14,966 bases of DNA from Desulfovibrio sp. UBA4079 (GTDB taxonomy: Bacteria > Desulfobacterota > Desulfovibrionia > Desulfovibrionales > Desulfovibrionaceae): contig DFYP01000040.1 in assembly GCA_002382645.1 (NCBI GenBank), positions 1-14,966 of the forward strand, read 5' to 3'. The notes below the pieces were generated by a model that had not been told where the DNA came from, ran no database searches, and saw only the letters and a program-made list of their open reading frames with translations. Both the position numbers and the translations under genes were made by a program. Below are positions 8,301 to 14,260 of this stretch, in pieces (position 1 is the stretch's first letter; every line of letters starts with the position of its first letter).

Positions 8301-8977
8301 AATTCCTCCAGGAGGTGGACGGCTTCTCCCTGGGCTCCAACGACATGACCCAGATGGTCCTGGCCACGGACCGCGACAACGCCAGGCTCCAGCACATCTA
8401 CGACGAGGAGGATCCGGCCGTGGTCTGGGCCATCCTCGTGACCATCTTCGCGGGCCAGAAGTACGGCAAGAAGGTGGGCTTCTGCGGCCAGGGCGTGTCC
8501 AACAGCGTCATCCTCCGCGGCCTGGTGGCCATCGCGGGCATCGTCTCGGCCTCGGTGGTCCCGGACACCTACCACCAGACCAAGCTGGACATGGGCGCGG
8601 TGGAGGCCGAGAGCATTCCCTGCAAGGAGCTGGGCGCCTGGATCAAGCTCCAGCACTTCAACCGCCTGAAGACCCTGCTGGAGGAGAACGGCTACGGCCA
8701 CATCCTGCGCAAGTACAAGAGCCCCGAGGACCTCACCGAGTGGTACGAGGGCGAGCTGGACCGTTTCGCCGAGCAGCTGCGCGACCACATGGAGACGGCC
8801 AAGGAGCAGTTCTACCGCCAGGAGATGGACCAGTTCCGGGCCATGTTCCACAAGCCCGTGATCTACGCCAGCTGGGACTGGGACCAGACGGTTTCCAACG
8901 CCCTGCACCACGCCGGGTTCGCGGACTTCGAGGAGCAGGCCAAGGCCCTGGCGGCCCAGCGCACCAAGAAGTTCTAG
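5375..8977 (+). CDS. ppsA: PEP synthase-like enzyme (pyruvate, water dikinase family), extended form
   Basis: Family members make PEP from pyruvate and ATP through a phosphohistidine. The 1200 residues far exceed the roughly 790 of E. coli PpsA. A Lys/Ala-rich N-terminus (1-35) precedes the ATP-grasp domain: VAVRSSAAGED near 209-219, GEAVVGGMVTPDK near 337-349, and LWFVQARPET ending near 443. The swivel domain holds GGDTSHAAI with catalytic His536. The TIM barrel starts near 600 (GLLRAEFML), continues with YRTTDFKSNEY and ENP-like DNPMLGYRG (about 866-900) and GSNDMTQ, and has the catalytic cysteine in GFCGQG (C1037). Compared with PpsA there is an insertion of about 160 residues (roughly 675-835), largely charged helix and coiled coil, and a C-terminal extension of about 130 residues. 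AAGGAGGA precedes the ATG. A strong terminator follows. Pyruvate phosphate dikinase activity is an alternative, but SDFKSNEY-type PpsA motifs favour PEP synthase. Confidence 0.85.
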   Translation: MATVQKKAAAKKDAQKDAPKPAQSIAPKEELVKQLVLTGPEIVAIGEEAELLVGGKNYNTAIISQVPHIRTPQFRAISSLAFHKLLDETRVNASVVRSLVDKEYNTTDWSNEEINKDPEYLRKFVRHVADKIKTESGKQKGTPIKLRTFVNNVVEGFATSPEGIDQLRKRSVLVQAAILSVDMPKEVADAVRRAYQAICKEAAIENEPVAVRSSAAGEDSRKKAFAGLQDTYLNIVGEDQVVEAYHWDCSSAYNLRSMTYRREAILDAVIKAEATGDDEVAEQAKKEWAIEQTSLSVCIMRMINPVISGTAFSADTATGCRGTDRNDLVSIDASYGLGEAVVGGMVTPDKFYVFQRDDGSEVVVRFMGCKERKIVYEDDRSGTKLVKVEENLVFRWSLSLAQAEEVARGVRAISRAYGGIIMDTEFCFDASDRLWFVQARPETRWNEDLEQHPHTIFMRRREVDPKHLTDAEIIVEGNGASRGAGQGTVRFLRSALELNKVNKGDILAADRTDPDMVPGMRIASAILADVGGDTSHAAITSRELGIPAVIGIQRLEALRSLDGAEVTVDGSRGRVYRGVLPLIEVGGEIDVSTLPETKTKVGLILADVGQALFLSRLRNVPDFEVGLLRAEFMLGNISVHPLALEAYDNGTLDRLVEEKLKEMEGHLTKVMKDQLASGLITMHLSLRSYVGRLTGLAREMDALSEGAGARGTDEVLAQHRRMRELEKKLDEHIEHATERLDTLKTSVELDTHLAVVLGFFDLLEPAPVNDPEALKLRQDHEREAAAVAVRVKDDPKILEVLDRIRVLREEVALKMGLESEMDEIRTLSYRIKKLLDSRGFRTGKENYIQTLAQGLALFAMAFYGKDIVYRTTDFKSNEYRNLLGGSLFEIHEDNPMLGYRGVSRNIHDWELEAFKLARGIFGGKNLCLMLPFVRTLEEARSMKRYLKQVHNIHSGKDGLKLILMSEIPSNAILCKEFLQEVDGFSLGSNDMTQMVLATDRDNARLQHIYDEEDPAVVWAILVTIFAGQKYGKKVGFCGQGVSNSVILRGLVAIAGIVSASVVPDTYHQTKLDMGAVEAESIPCKELGAWIKLQHFNRLKTLLEENGYGHILRKYKSPEDLTEWYEGELDRFAEQLRDHMETAKEQFYRQEMDQFRAMFHKPVIYASWDWDQTVSNALHHAGFADFEEQAKALAAQRTKKF

Positions 8978-8996
8978 GCCCGTCTTGTGAAACCAG

Positions 8997-9036
8997 GACG
9001 CCCCGGCCCGCTTGCGCGGACCGGGGCGTCTTTTTT
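8997..9036 (+). terminator. Rho-independent terminator after ppsA
   Basis: A perfect 10-bp stem (GACGCCCCGG at 8997-9006 with CCGGGGCGTC at 9021-9030) is followed by six T. It ends the birA-pyc-ppsA direction. On the other strand it lies just beyond the DUF748 gene stop at 9054 and could act weakly there too, though only a short T run follows on that side. Confidence 0.95.
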
Positions 9037-9053
9037 GGCGTGGGGCAGGGCGG

Positions 9054-12000
9054 CTATTCGCCGGAGCCCAGGAGCACCCGGGGCCCAACGCCCGGGATCA
9101 CCGGCGGCTTCATCCGGATGCGCGGTTCCAGCTTGGGATTGAGGGCCAGCAGGGCGGCGCGTACGGATTCGGCGCGCTGGGCCGCCAGGGCCTCCAGGGC
9201 GGCCTGGTCCTTGGGCCGAGAGGCGTCGATGGCGTCATACATCGCGTCCCAGGACAGCTCCTTGGTGAAGCCCAGGAGGTTGCGCGGCTTGGGGAAGGGC
9301 TCCTCCTTGTAGACCTCGAAGAGCAGCTCCAGGGCCTCCTCGCCGCCCGGCCGCCAGGACATGTCCTCCACCCGGGTGGCGGCCTGCTCCTTGCGCGAGA
9401 GCCCGTCGAACTTCATTTCCTGCATGCGGCGGTGGATGTAGACCTCGCCCAGGCTTTCGCGGTCGTTGTCGTCGGCCTGGGGAATGAGCCCGAGGGTCAG
9501 GGACGGCCGGGAGCCCATGAGCTCGGCCACCTGCTTGAGGGCCGCGGTGTTGCGGTCGGCCAGGCGGCCGTCGCCGGGGTCGAAGCCGATGTATTCCAGG
9601 TTGGCCGCGTCCGAGCCGCTGAACAGCTTGCCGATGATGGCGAAGGGCGAGGTGATCACGGCCACGATGAGGTTGCTCACCGCCAGGCGCACGATGCTGC
9701 CGGTGTCGAAGTCCGGGCTGTCCAGGCTGCCGCGCACGGGCAGGTTCACGTCGATGTTGTTGTCGCTGTCCTTGAGCAGGCTCAGACCCAGCTGCACCGG
9801 GGCGTCGATGGCCTCGGGCGAGGGGGTCTTGTCGCCCAGGTCGAAGTTCAGGAGCTGGATGCGCTGGTTGGTGTCCAGGTTGCGCTCCTTGAGCCGCACC
9901 GTGCTGTCCAGGGTCAGCCGGCCCTGGGCAATGGAGTAGCCCAGGAAGCGCTCGGCCAGGGGCGAGAGCGGGGTGAGCTCCAGGGCGTTCAGGCTGCTCA
10001 CCAGTTCCAGGTCCAGGCCCTGGGAGGCCAGGAGCACGCGGCCCGAACTCTTGAGCGGCGAGCCGTTGACCAGGGCCTCCAGCTCCACGGGCGCGGGCTC
10101 GGTTCCCCGGGTGTCCAGGCCCCGGGCCTGGGCCGCGATGTTGTCCACCCGGGCCTGCATGCCGTTCGCGTCCCGGAACAGGACGCGGCCGCGCTTGAGT
10201 TCAAGGAGGCCCAGGCGCAGGGCGGTTTCGGGTCCTGCGACCGCGGCTTCGGCTGTGGGCTGGGCCGCTGGCTCAGGCCTGGCCTCGGGCTCGGCCTCGG
10301 GCTGTGCCTGTTCCCCGCGCCGGGGCACAGGCTTGCCCTGGACCCGGTCCGCCACGCGCAGGACGTTGAGCTGGCCGTTCTTGAAGCGCACCAGGGAGAG
10401 CACGGGCTGGGTGAGGATCAGGGACCCGGCCGCATAGCTCTGCCTGCCGGGCTCCAGGACGATGCTGCTGCAGGTCAGGTCGCGCCACTGGAGCAGGGGG
10501 GCGCCGCGCACCGTGAAGCTCAGGCCGGCCAGGGACAGGCTCTCCACGTGCTGTTCCTCGGTCTTGGCCTGCACGCCCTTGGCCTGGAGCGCGTCCAGGC
10601 GCAGGACCGTGTTCCTGGCCTGGGGCAGGCGCAAATCCAGGCCCGCCAGGGCCAGGGTCCCGTCCTCCAGGGACCAGGCCAGGCCGTCCTTGTCCGGGGT
10701 CAGAACCAGGCGGGCCTGGGCCCCCAGGGTCCCGGCTTCCACCGCCGGGCTCTGCGGGGCCGGGAGCAGGCCGCTGAAGGGTTTCAGGGCCACGTCCTTG
10801 GCCTGGAGGTCCAGGCTGGCGGATTGGGGCGAGAGGTCCACGCTGCCGTTGCAGGACAGGCTGCCGCCGCCTTCCAGGTTCAGGCTCAGGCGCAGCGCGC
10901 CCTGGCCGTCGCCGTTCAGGCGCAGGCCCGTGAGATCCAGGCTGATGTCCTTGGCCTCGGCGGTGAAGGGGCCGGGCAGGGAATTGTCCTGCCAGGCGAT
11001 GCGGCCCTGGCGCAGGCTCAATTCCTGGAGCAGCACGGGCAGGGGATGGGCCGCGCCCTTCTTCTCTTCCGCATCCTTGGGCAGCCAGTCCAGCAGCTCC
11101 AGGCCGCCGTCGGCCTTGCGCGCCAGGGACAGGCTCAGGCCCGTGATCTCGGCCTTGGACACCACCAGCCCGCCCTTGCCCAGGATATCCCAGTTGAGGC
11201 CCACCCGGGCCTGGTCCAGGCGCAGGAGTTCGGCCTGTTCCGGGGTGCGCAGGTCCACGTCCCGGAGCTGGATCGCGGCGTTGACCACCATTTCGGGTGT
11301 GCCGTTGGCCGAGATGTCCTGGCCCAGGCCCAGGTCCAGGGAGAGCGCGCCCCCGGTCAGGTGCAGGGGCAGGGCGTTCTTCAAGTAAGGGTTGAGCCGG
11401 GCCACGGGAAGCTCGGCCAGCCGGGCGCTCACCACGTTGCGGCCCCGGGCCGCGAAGGGGGTCAGGTTGGCGTCGGCCGAGAGCGGCCGGCCATCCACCA
11501 GGCCGCTCAGGCGCGGGGCGATGGGCAGCTCGCGGTCTTGTTCCCGGGTGGAGGCCAGGGGCGCCAGCAGGTTCAGTTCCGTGATTTCGTGCTCGGTCTG
11601 GAACAGCTGGTCCTGGAACAGGATCCGGCCGTTGACCAGCTCCATGTCCGTGAGCACCAGGGCGAAGAGCTTGTCCGAGGCCGCGCTCTCGGCCGGGGTG
11701 GTCTCGGCCGAGGGCCGCAGGAAGTCCAGGACCGACAGCCGCCCGTCCTTGCGCAGGACCATGGTCAGGGAGGGGGTGGTCAGGCGCAGGTCCGTGAGCG
11801 TGGGGGCCAGGTTGGGGATGGTTCTGGGGCTGACGCGCAGTTCCAGGACATCGGCCGTGAAGCAGGGCTGGCCGTCGGGCAGGGGGACAGTGATCCCGGT
11901 CAGGCGCAGGCCCAGGGTGAACGGGTTGATGCGCAAGGATTCCAGGCTGGTGGCGTTGCCCAGGGCCAGGCGCAGCTGGTTTTCCAGCAGGCCGCGGAGC

Positions 12001-12122
12001 AGCGGCGGGGCCGCCAGGCCCAGGAGCGCGGCCCAGGTCAGGACCGCTGCCAGGACCCAGAGGGCGATCCGCCAGGGCCGTTTTTCCAGCAGGCCGCGGA
12101 CAAAGGCGAGGAACACGGGCAC
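9054..12122 (-). CDS. DUF748 / AsmA-like membrane-anchored protein
   Basis: A 1022-residue protein with one N-terminal membrane helix (about 17-38, after RPWR) and a long periplasmic body. It is rich in repeated beta-type segments such as TSLESLRINPFTLGLRLTGI and LRLTTPSLTMVLRKDGRLSV, typical of DUF748/AsmA-like proteins. These are related to bridge-like lipid transport or outer-membrane assembly factors; the exact role of DUF748 is not established. An acidic Pro/Ala/Glu linker (about 598-633) divides it in two. The hallmark C-terminal block, INVNLPV-type DVNLPVRGSLDSPDF followed by a hydrophobic stretch with SPFAIIGKLF, lies near 785-830. GTG 12122 is chosen because AGGAGG (12128-12133) sits 5 nt upstream; the frame stays open further upstream but that part overlaps the reductase gene and looks non-coding. 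It lies 23 nt after the reductase gene and is probably cotranscribed. Confidence 0.88.
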   Translation of the reverse strand: MPVFLAFVRGLLEKRPWRIALWVLAAVLTWAALLGLAAPPLLRGLLENQLRLALGNATSLESLRINPFTLGLRLTGITVPLPDGQPCFTADVLELRVSPRTIPNLAPTLTDLRLTTPSLTMVLRKDGRLSVLDFLRPSAETTPAESAASDKLFALVLTDMELVNGRILFQDQLFQTEHEITELNLLAPLASTREQDRELPIAPRLSGLVDGRPLSADANLTPFAARGRNVVSARLAELPVARLNPYLKNALPLHLTGGALSLDLGLGQDISANGTPEMVVNAAIQLRDVDLRTPEQAELLRLDQARVGLNWDILGKGGLVVSKAEITGLSLSLARKADGGLELLDWLPKDAEEKKGAAHPLPVLLQELSLRQGRIAWQDNSLPGPFTAEAKDISLDLTGLRLNGDGQGALRLSLNLEGGGSLSCNGSVDLSPQSASLDLQAKDVALKPFSGLLPAPQSPAVEAGTLGAQARLVLTPDKDGLAWSLEDGTLALAGLDLRLPQARNTVLRLDALQAKGVQAKTEEQHVESLSLAGLSFTVRGAPLLQWRDLTCSSIVLEPGRQSYAAGSLILTQPVLSLVRFKNGQLNVLRVADRVQGKPVPRRGEQAQPEAEPEARPEPAAQPTAEAAVAGPETALRLGLLELKRGRVLFRDANGMQARVDNIAAQARGLDTRGTEPAPVELEALVNGSPLKSSGRVLLASQGLDLELVSSLNALELTPLSPLAERFLGYSIAQGRLTLDSTVRLKERNLDTNQRIQLLNFDLGDKTPSPEAIDAPVQLGLSLLKDSDNNIDVNLPVRGSLDSPDFDTGSIVRLAVSNLIVAVITSPFAIIGKLFSGSDAANLEYIGFDPGDGRLADRNTAALKQVAELMGSRPSLTLGLIPQADDNDRESLGEVYIHRRMQEMKFDGLSRKEQAATRVEDMSWRPGGEEALELLFEVYKEEPFPKPRNLLGFTKELSWDAMYDAIDASRPKDQAALEALAAQRAESVRAALLALNPKLEPRIRMKPPVIPGVGPRVLLGSGE

Positions 12123-12127
12123 GGGAG

Positions 12128-12133
12128 CCTCCT
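12128..12133 (-). promoter_or_regulatory. Ribosome binding site deciding the DUF748 start
   Basis: AGGAGG on the minus strand is 5 nt from GTG 12122 and 11 nt from a second in-frame GTG at 12116. The first GTG is better spaced and just precedes the membrane anchor. Confidence 0.7.
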
Positions 12134-12145
12134 GCTCGGGCGGCG

Positions 12146-12772
12146 TCAGAACGTGGCCGCGATCTCCAGGGCCTTGGCCAGGGCCGCGTCCTTGGCCTTC
12201 TGGAGGGCCTCGGGACCCTTCAGGGTGGGCTGGACAATGGCGCTCTGGACATCGGTGATGCCGATGAAGCGCAGCTGGAACTCCAGGTAGGTGGACTGGA
12301 AGTTCCAGATGTCCTGGGCCGCGCCTGTGGCCGGATATTCGCCGCCGCGGGAGTAGGCGATGAAGGCCTTGGCCGCGCACAGGCCCTTGTAGCCCTCGGG
12401 ACCGGCCGAGAAGGTGTAGGAGGGCTGGCAGAGCACGTCCAGGTAGTGCTTGAGGGCATAGGGGATGTTGAAGTTCCACATGGGCACGGCGAAGACCAGC
12501 TTGTCCGCGGCCTTGAAGTCCGCGATGACCTCCTCCACGGCCTTCCAGCGGGCCTTTTCCGCGTCCGAGGAGGGCTCGCCGTGCATGATGTTGTATTTGA
12601 CGGCGAGGGTTTCGCCGTCGAGCGCGGGCAGGTTCATCTGGAAGACGTTGCGGGTCTCCACCGCGTCCTTGGGATGGAGCTTGCGGTAGGCCGCCACAAA
12701 GGCGTCGGCCAGGGCCAGGGAATGGGAGCGCTCGCCGCGCGGCGAGGCCTGGATGTACAGAAGCCGGCTCAT
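12146..12772 (-). CDS. azoR: FMN-dependent NADH:quinone oxidoreductase / azoreductase
   Basis: A flavodoxin-fold enzyme of 208 residues, close to the usual 200 of AzoR. The family reduces quinones and azo compounds with NADH through bound FMN in the cytoplasm, often linked to electrophile or thiol stress. Visible marks are the N-terminal phosphate loop ASPRGERSHS (9-18), the FMN-contacting segment PMWNFNIP (97-104) followed by LKHYLDVL, the substrate-side YTFSAGPEGYKGL, and AYSRGGEYP, where the family carries its second flavin-binding turn. GGAGG stands 6 nt before ATG 12772. It is the first gene of a two-gene minus-strand unit with the DUF748 gene, and follows the terminator of the rubredoxin unit, so its promoter should lie in the roughly 80 nt between; no convincing -35/-10 pair was seen there. 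Confidence 0.88.
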   Translation of the reverse strand: MSRLLYIQASPRGERSHSLALADAFVAAYRKLHPKDAVETRNVFQMNLPALDGETLAVKYNIMHGEPSSDAEKARWKAVEEVIADFKAADKLVFAVPMWNFNIPYALKHYLDVLCQPSYTFSAGPEGYKGLCAAKAFIAYSRGGEYPATGAAQDIWNFQSTYLEFQLRFIGITDVQSAIVQPTLKGPEALQKAKDAALAKALEIAATF

Positions 12773-12851
12773 GGATGTCCTCCGGGACTTGGGGTTCTGG
12801 GCATTCTCGCAGCCTGCATCTTCCGTCCGGCGTGGGAAAAACGCAAGACGG

Positions 12852-12882
12852 AAAACGGCCGTCCTTCGCAAAGGACGGCCGT
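12852..12882 (-). terminator. Rho-independent terminator after rubredoxin
   Basis: A perfect 12-bp stem (ACGGCCGTCCTT with AAGGACGGCCGT) and 4-nt loop are followed on the minus strand by TTTT (12852-12855). No T run follows on the plus strand, so it serves the rubredoxin gene, whose stop is 18 nt away, and insulates azoR. Confidence 0.88.
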
Positions 12883-12899
12883 GATGCGGGCGCGGGGGA

Positions 12900-13067
12900 T
12901 CAGCTCATTTTTTCGAAATATTCCCGTTCCGCCCCGCACTTGGGGCAGACCCAGTCGTCCGGCAGGTCGTCGAAGGCCGTGCCGGGTTTCACTCCATGCT
13001 CGTAGTCGCCCACTTCCGGGTCATAGACGTAGCCGCAGGGGCATTCGTACTTGGACATGTCGGCCAT
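12900..13067 (-). CDS. Rubredoxin with a CxC first iron-binding motif
   Basis: A 55-residue electron carrier in which four cysteines hold one iron. The rubredoxin pattern is clear: YVYDPEVGDYEHGVKPGT (13-30), FDDLPDDWVCPKCG (32-45) and a final FEK. The second motif is the normal C41-P-K-C44-G. The first is C9-P-C11-G, with one residue between cysteines instead of the canonical two; the codons read TGC CCC TGC GGC, so a whole codon is absent relative to the family. AAAGGAG sits just before ATG 13067; a second ATG at codon 4 lacks such a site. The gene starts 23 nt after the coiled-coil gene and they are probably one transcript ended by the hairpin at 12852-12882. In anaerobes rubredoxins usually serve oxygen or peroxide reduction; no partner enzyme is in the window. 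Confidence 0.93.
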   Translation of the reverse strand: MADMSKYECPCGYVYDPEVGDYEHGVKPGTAFDDLPDDWVCPKCGAEREYFEKMS

Positions 13068-13090
13068 GGCTGCTCCTTTCTGGCGGACGG

Positions 13091-13378
13091 TTAGAACTTT
13101 TCCAGGGCGGTGGTCACAGACTTCTTCAGTTCCGAGAAGGCCTTCTCGATACCCACGCGCATCTCGCTCCAGGCGTCGCCGCCGCTCATGCGCAGCAGCT
13201 TGAGCCGGTAGCGCACGTCCTCGTAGAGGTCCGCGAGCTTTTCGGTCTCGGCGTTGTAGCGCGCCAGGAAGTCCGGGCCCTTCTTCTCGGCCTGGGACTT
13301 GGACTCGTCCAGCTTGTGCTGCCAGTCCTTGAGCTGTTCCTCGAGATGCACGCCGAACTTTTCCTTGTCATCGCTCAT
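13091..13378 (-). CDS. Small coiled-coil protein (sll1863-type stress family)
   Basis: A 95-residue, strongly charged, helical protein with no signal peptide or membrane segment. Heptad-like stretches cover about 5-35 and 40-62. The ending SGGDAWSEMRVGIEKAFSEL (65-84) matches the recurring SGDAWxEhKxGhExAhxEL pattern of small bacterial coiled-coil proteins, often annotated as sll1863 or stress-related proteins of unknown function. ATG 13378 is chosen because GGGAG lies upstream and the sequence before it is low-complexity Pro/Arg translation. It is the first gene of a unit with rubredoxin and diverges from the BON lipoprotein gene. A 10-bp stem-loop lies in its presumed leader (13408-13446). 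A molecular function cannot be assigned. Confidence 0.82.
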   Translation of the reverse strand: MSDDKEKFGVHLEEQLKDWQHKLDESKSQAEKKGPDFLARYNAETEKLADLYEDVRYRLKLLRMSGGDAWSEMRVGIEKAFSELKKSVTTALEKF

Positions 13379-13407
13379 GGCTGTCTCCCTGTTCCGGGTT
13401 GCCGGAG

Positions 13408-13446
13408 CCGGTCCGCCGGGGTCTCGCGGGAGCCGGGGCGGACCGG
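13408..13446 (-). repeat. Inverted repeat in the 5' leader of the coiled-coil/rubredoxin unit
   Basis: CCGGTCCGCC (13408-13417) pairs perfectly with GGCGGACCGG (13437-13446) across a 19-nt loop. It lies 30 nt upstream of the coiled-coil gene start and would form at the very 5' end of the mRNA if the candidate promoter at 13460-13487 is used. There is no T run, so it is not an intrinsic terminator. Confidence 0.7.
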
Positions 13447-13459
13447 GTCCATACTTGTA

Positions 13460-13487
13460 AGGATAGTCAGCCGTGGAGAAATGTCCA
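13460..13487 (-). promoter_or_regulatory. Candidate promoter for the coiled-coil/rubredoxin unit
   Basis: On the minus strand TGGACA (13487-13482) and TATCCT (13465-13460) are 16 nt apart, with five and four of six consensus bases. They are in the only AT-richer patch of the divergent intergenic region. Confidence 0.33.
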
Positions 13488-13562
13488 GCGAAACCAGGGG
13501 GGCATGGAGGCGTCACCGAGTCGCGGTTTGACATCCGGGCCGGTTCAGGTAGGGAAGTATGG

Positions 13563-13589
13563 GACGGCCGCCGACAGGGTCGGACCGTC
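13563..13589 (+). repeat. Nested stem-loop upstream of the BON lipoprotein gene
   Basis: GACGG (13563-13567) pairs with CCGTC (13585-13589), enclosing CCGAC (13571-13575) paired with GTCGG (13579-13583). It sits about 25 nt before ATG 13615, just ahead of the ribosome site GGAGGA, so it may shape the mRNA leader. No T run follows. Confidence 0.5.
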
Positions 13590-13614
13590 TCGTCACAGCA
13601 ACACGGAGGATCCC

Positions 13615-13926
13615 ATGAACACGCGACGCGCCCTGGTTCTGTTCCTCGGTTCGGCCCTGCTGCTCTTCGTGCTGGGCTGCGCCTCCACCCGCACCAGCGA
13701 GAGCGCCGGTGAATACTTCGACGACGCGGCCATCACCACCCGGGTCAACGCGGCCATCCTCAAGGAGCCCTCGTTGAGCTACTTCCAGATCGACGTGGAG
13801 ACCTTCAAGGGCAAGGTGCAGCTGAGCGGCTTCGTGAACACCAAGGAGCAGGCCGCCACGGCGGGCCGCATCGCGGCCACCACCAAGGGGGTCAGGTCCG
13901 TGGTCAACAGCCTGGTGGTGAAGTAG
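13615..13926 (+). CDS. BON-domain lipoprotein
   Basis: A 103-residue envelope lipoprotein. The signal sequence (MNTRR, then a hydrophobic core 6-20) ends in the lipobox VLGC with the lipidated Cys22. Residue +2 is Ala, which by the Lol rule points to the outer membrane. Residues about 37-103 form one BON domain: DDAAITTRVNAAIL, then FKGKVQLSGFV, QAATAGRIAATTKGVRSVVNSL and the final VVK. BON domains occur in OsmY and similar envelope-stress proteins and are thought to bind lipids. ATG 13615 follows GGAGGA by 5 nt; the frame is open further upstream but that part lacks a signal-like start. It diverges from the coiled-coil gene and converges on the next gene with only 10 nt between stops. Confidence 0.9.
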   Translation: MNTRRALVLFLGSALLLFVLGCASTRTSESAGEYFDDAAITTRVNAAILKEPSLSYFQIDVETFKGKVQLSGFVNTKEQAATAGRIAATTKGVRSVVNSLVVK

Positions 13927-13929
13927 GGG

Positions 13930-13950
13930 CCCTGGTCTAGGAGGCCAGGG
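13930..13950. terminator. Possible shared hairpin between convergent genes
   Basis: CCCTGG (13930-13935) pairs with CCAGGG (13945-13950) around the stop codon of the minus-strand gene. There is no T run on either strand, so termination activity is doubtful. Confidence 0.25.
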
Positions 13951-14146
13951 ACAGGACCCGCTCCGGCAGGTCCTCCAGCCGGGTCCAGGGGACCACGGCC
14001 AGGAGCACCTCGCAGCCCGGCACCCGGGGACGGCGGATGGAGCGCAGGATCTGGCCCCGCCAGTGCACGAGATAGACCGGCCGGCCCGCGATTTCGCTGG
14101 CCTTGCGGGCCTCCTCGAAGAGGCGCAGGAATTCGCTGTTCATCAT
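13937..14146 (-). CDS. Unknown 69-residue protein
   Basis: Not recognised as a named family. The product begins MMNSEFLRLFEEARKASEIA, likely one helix, followed by a compact alternating pattern (RPVYLVHWRGQ, CEVLLAVVPW) that looks like a small alpha/beta domain; there is no signal peptide or membrane helix. It is probably a real gene because nearly every third codon position is G or C and the hydrophobic pattern is protein-like, while the other frames here are Pro/Arg-rich. The start is uncertain: ATG 14146 or the adjacent ATG 14143, with no good ribosome site before either. It converges on the BON lipoprotein gene. Confidence 0.65.
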   Translation of the reverse strand: MMNSEFLRLFEEARKASEIAGRPVYLVHWRGQILRSIRRPRVPGCEVLLAVVPWTRLEDLPERVLSLAS

Positions 14147-14229
14147 GGCCGAGGCCTAGCCCGGTTCCGGACCGCCATGGTGGCGGCGGCGTGGCGAAAC
14201 AGAAAAGAAGCGGCGACACTCCCGGGCAC

Positions 14230-14256
14230 TTGACAGTCCTGTATTGAGGATATAAG
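14230..14256 (+). promoter_or_regulatory. Promoter of the DEAD-box helicase gene
   Basis: A perfect TTGACA (14230-14235) and TATAAG (14251-14256) stand 15 nt apart in an AT-rich patch that contrasts with the surrounding sequence. The spacing is shorter than the ideal 17. Transcription would begin near 14263, giving a leader of about 215 nt. Confidence 0.55.
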
Positions 14257-14260
14257 TATG

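Noticed and set aside
8985..8991. TTGTGAA resembling half of a Rex operator
   Set aside because: The second inverted half is absent, and it lies after the ppsA stop beside the terminator, not at a promoter.
5612..9088. Open frame of 1158 codons antisense to the PEP synthase gene
   Set aside because: Its translation is His/Gly/Leu/Val-rich low-complexity sequence with no domain. It mirrors the high-GC third positions of the sense gene, which removes stops from this frame.
9012..12290. Open frame of 1092 codons antisense to the DUF748 gene
   Set aside because: Gln/Gly/Ala-rich monotone translation without domains. The opposite strand encodes a membrane anchor and the DUF748 hallmarks with a good ribosome site.
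12123..12479. N-terminal extension of the DUF748 frame into azoR
   Set aside because: The translation there is Pro/Arg/His-rich and overlaps the clearly coding reductase; AGGAGG plus GTG 12122 directly precede the membrane anchor.
12446..13531. Open frame of 361 codons on the plus strand across azoR, rubredoxin and the coiled-coil gene
   Set aside because: It runs through three recognised minus-strand genes and a terminator; composition is that of a shadow frame.
13528..13556. TTGACA upstream of the BON gene as a promoter
   Set aside because: No acceptable -10 element lies 15-19 nt downstream, so only an isolated -35-like match is present.
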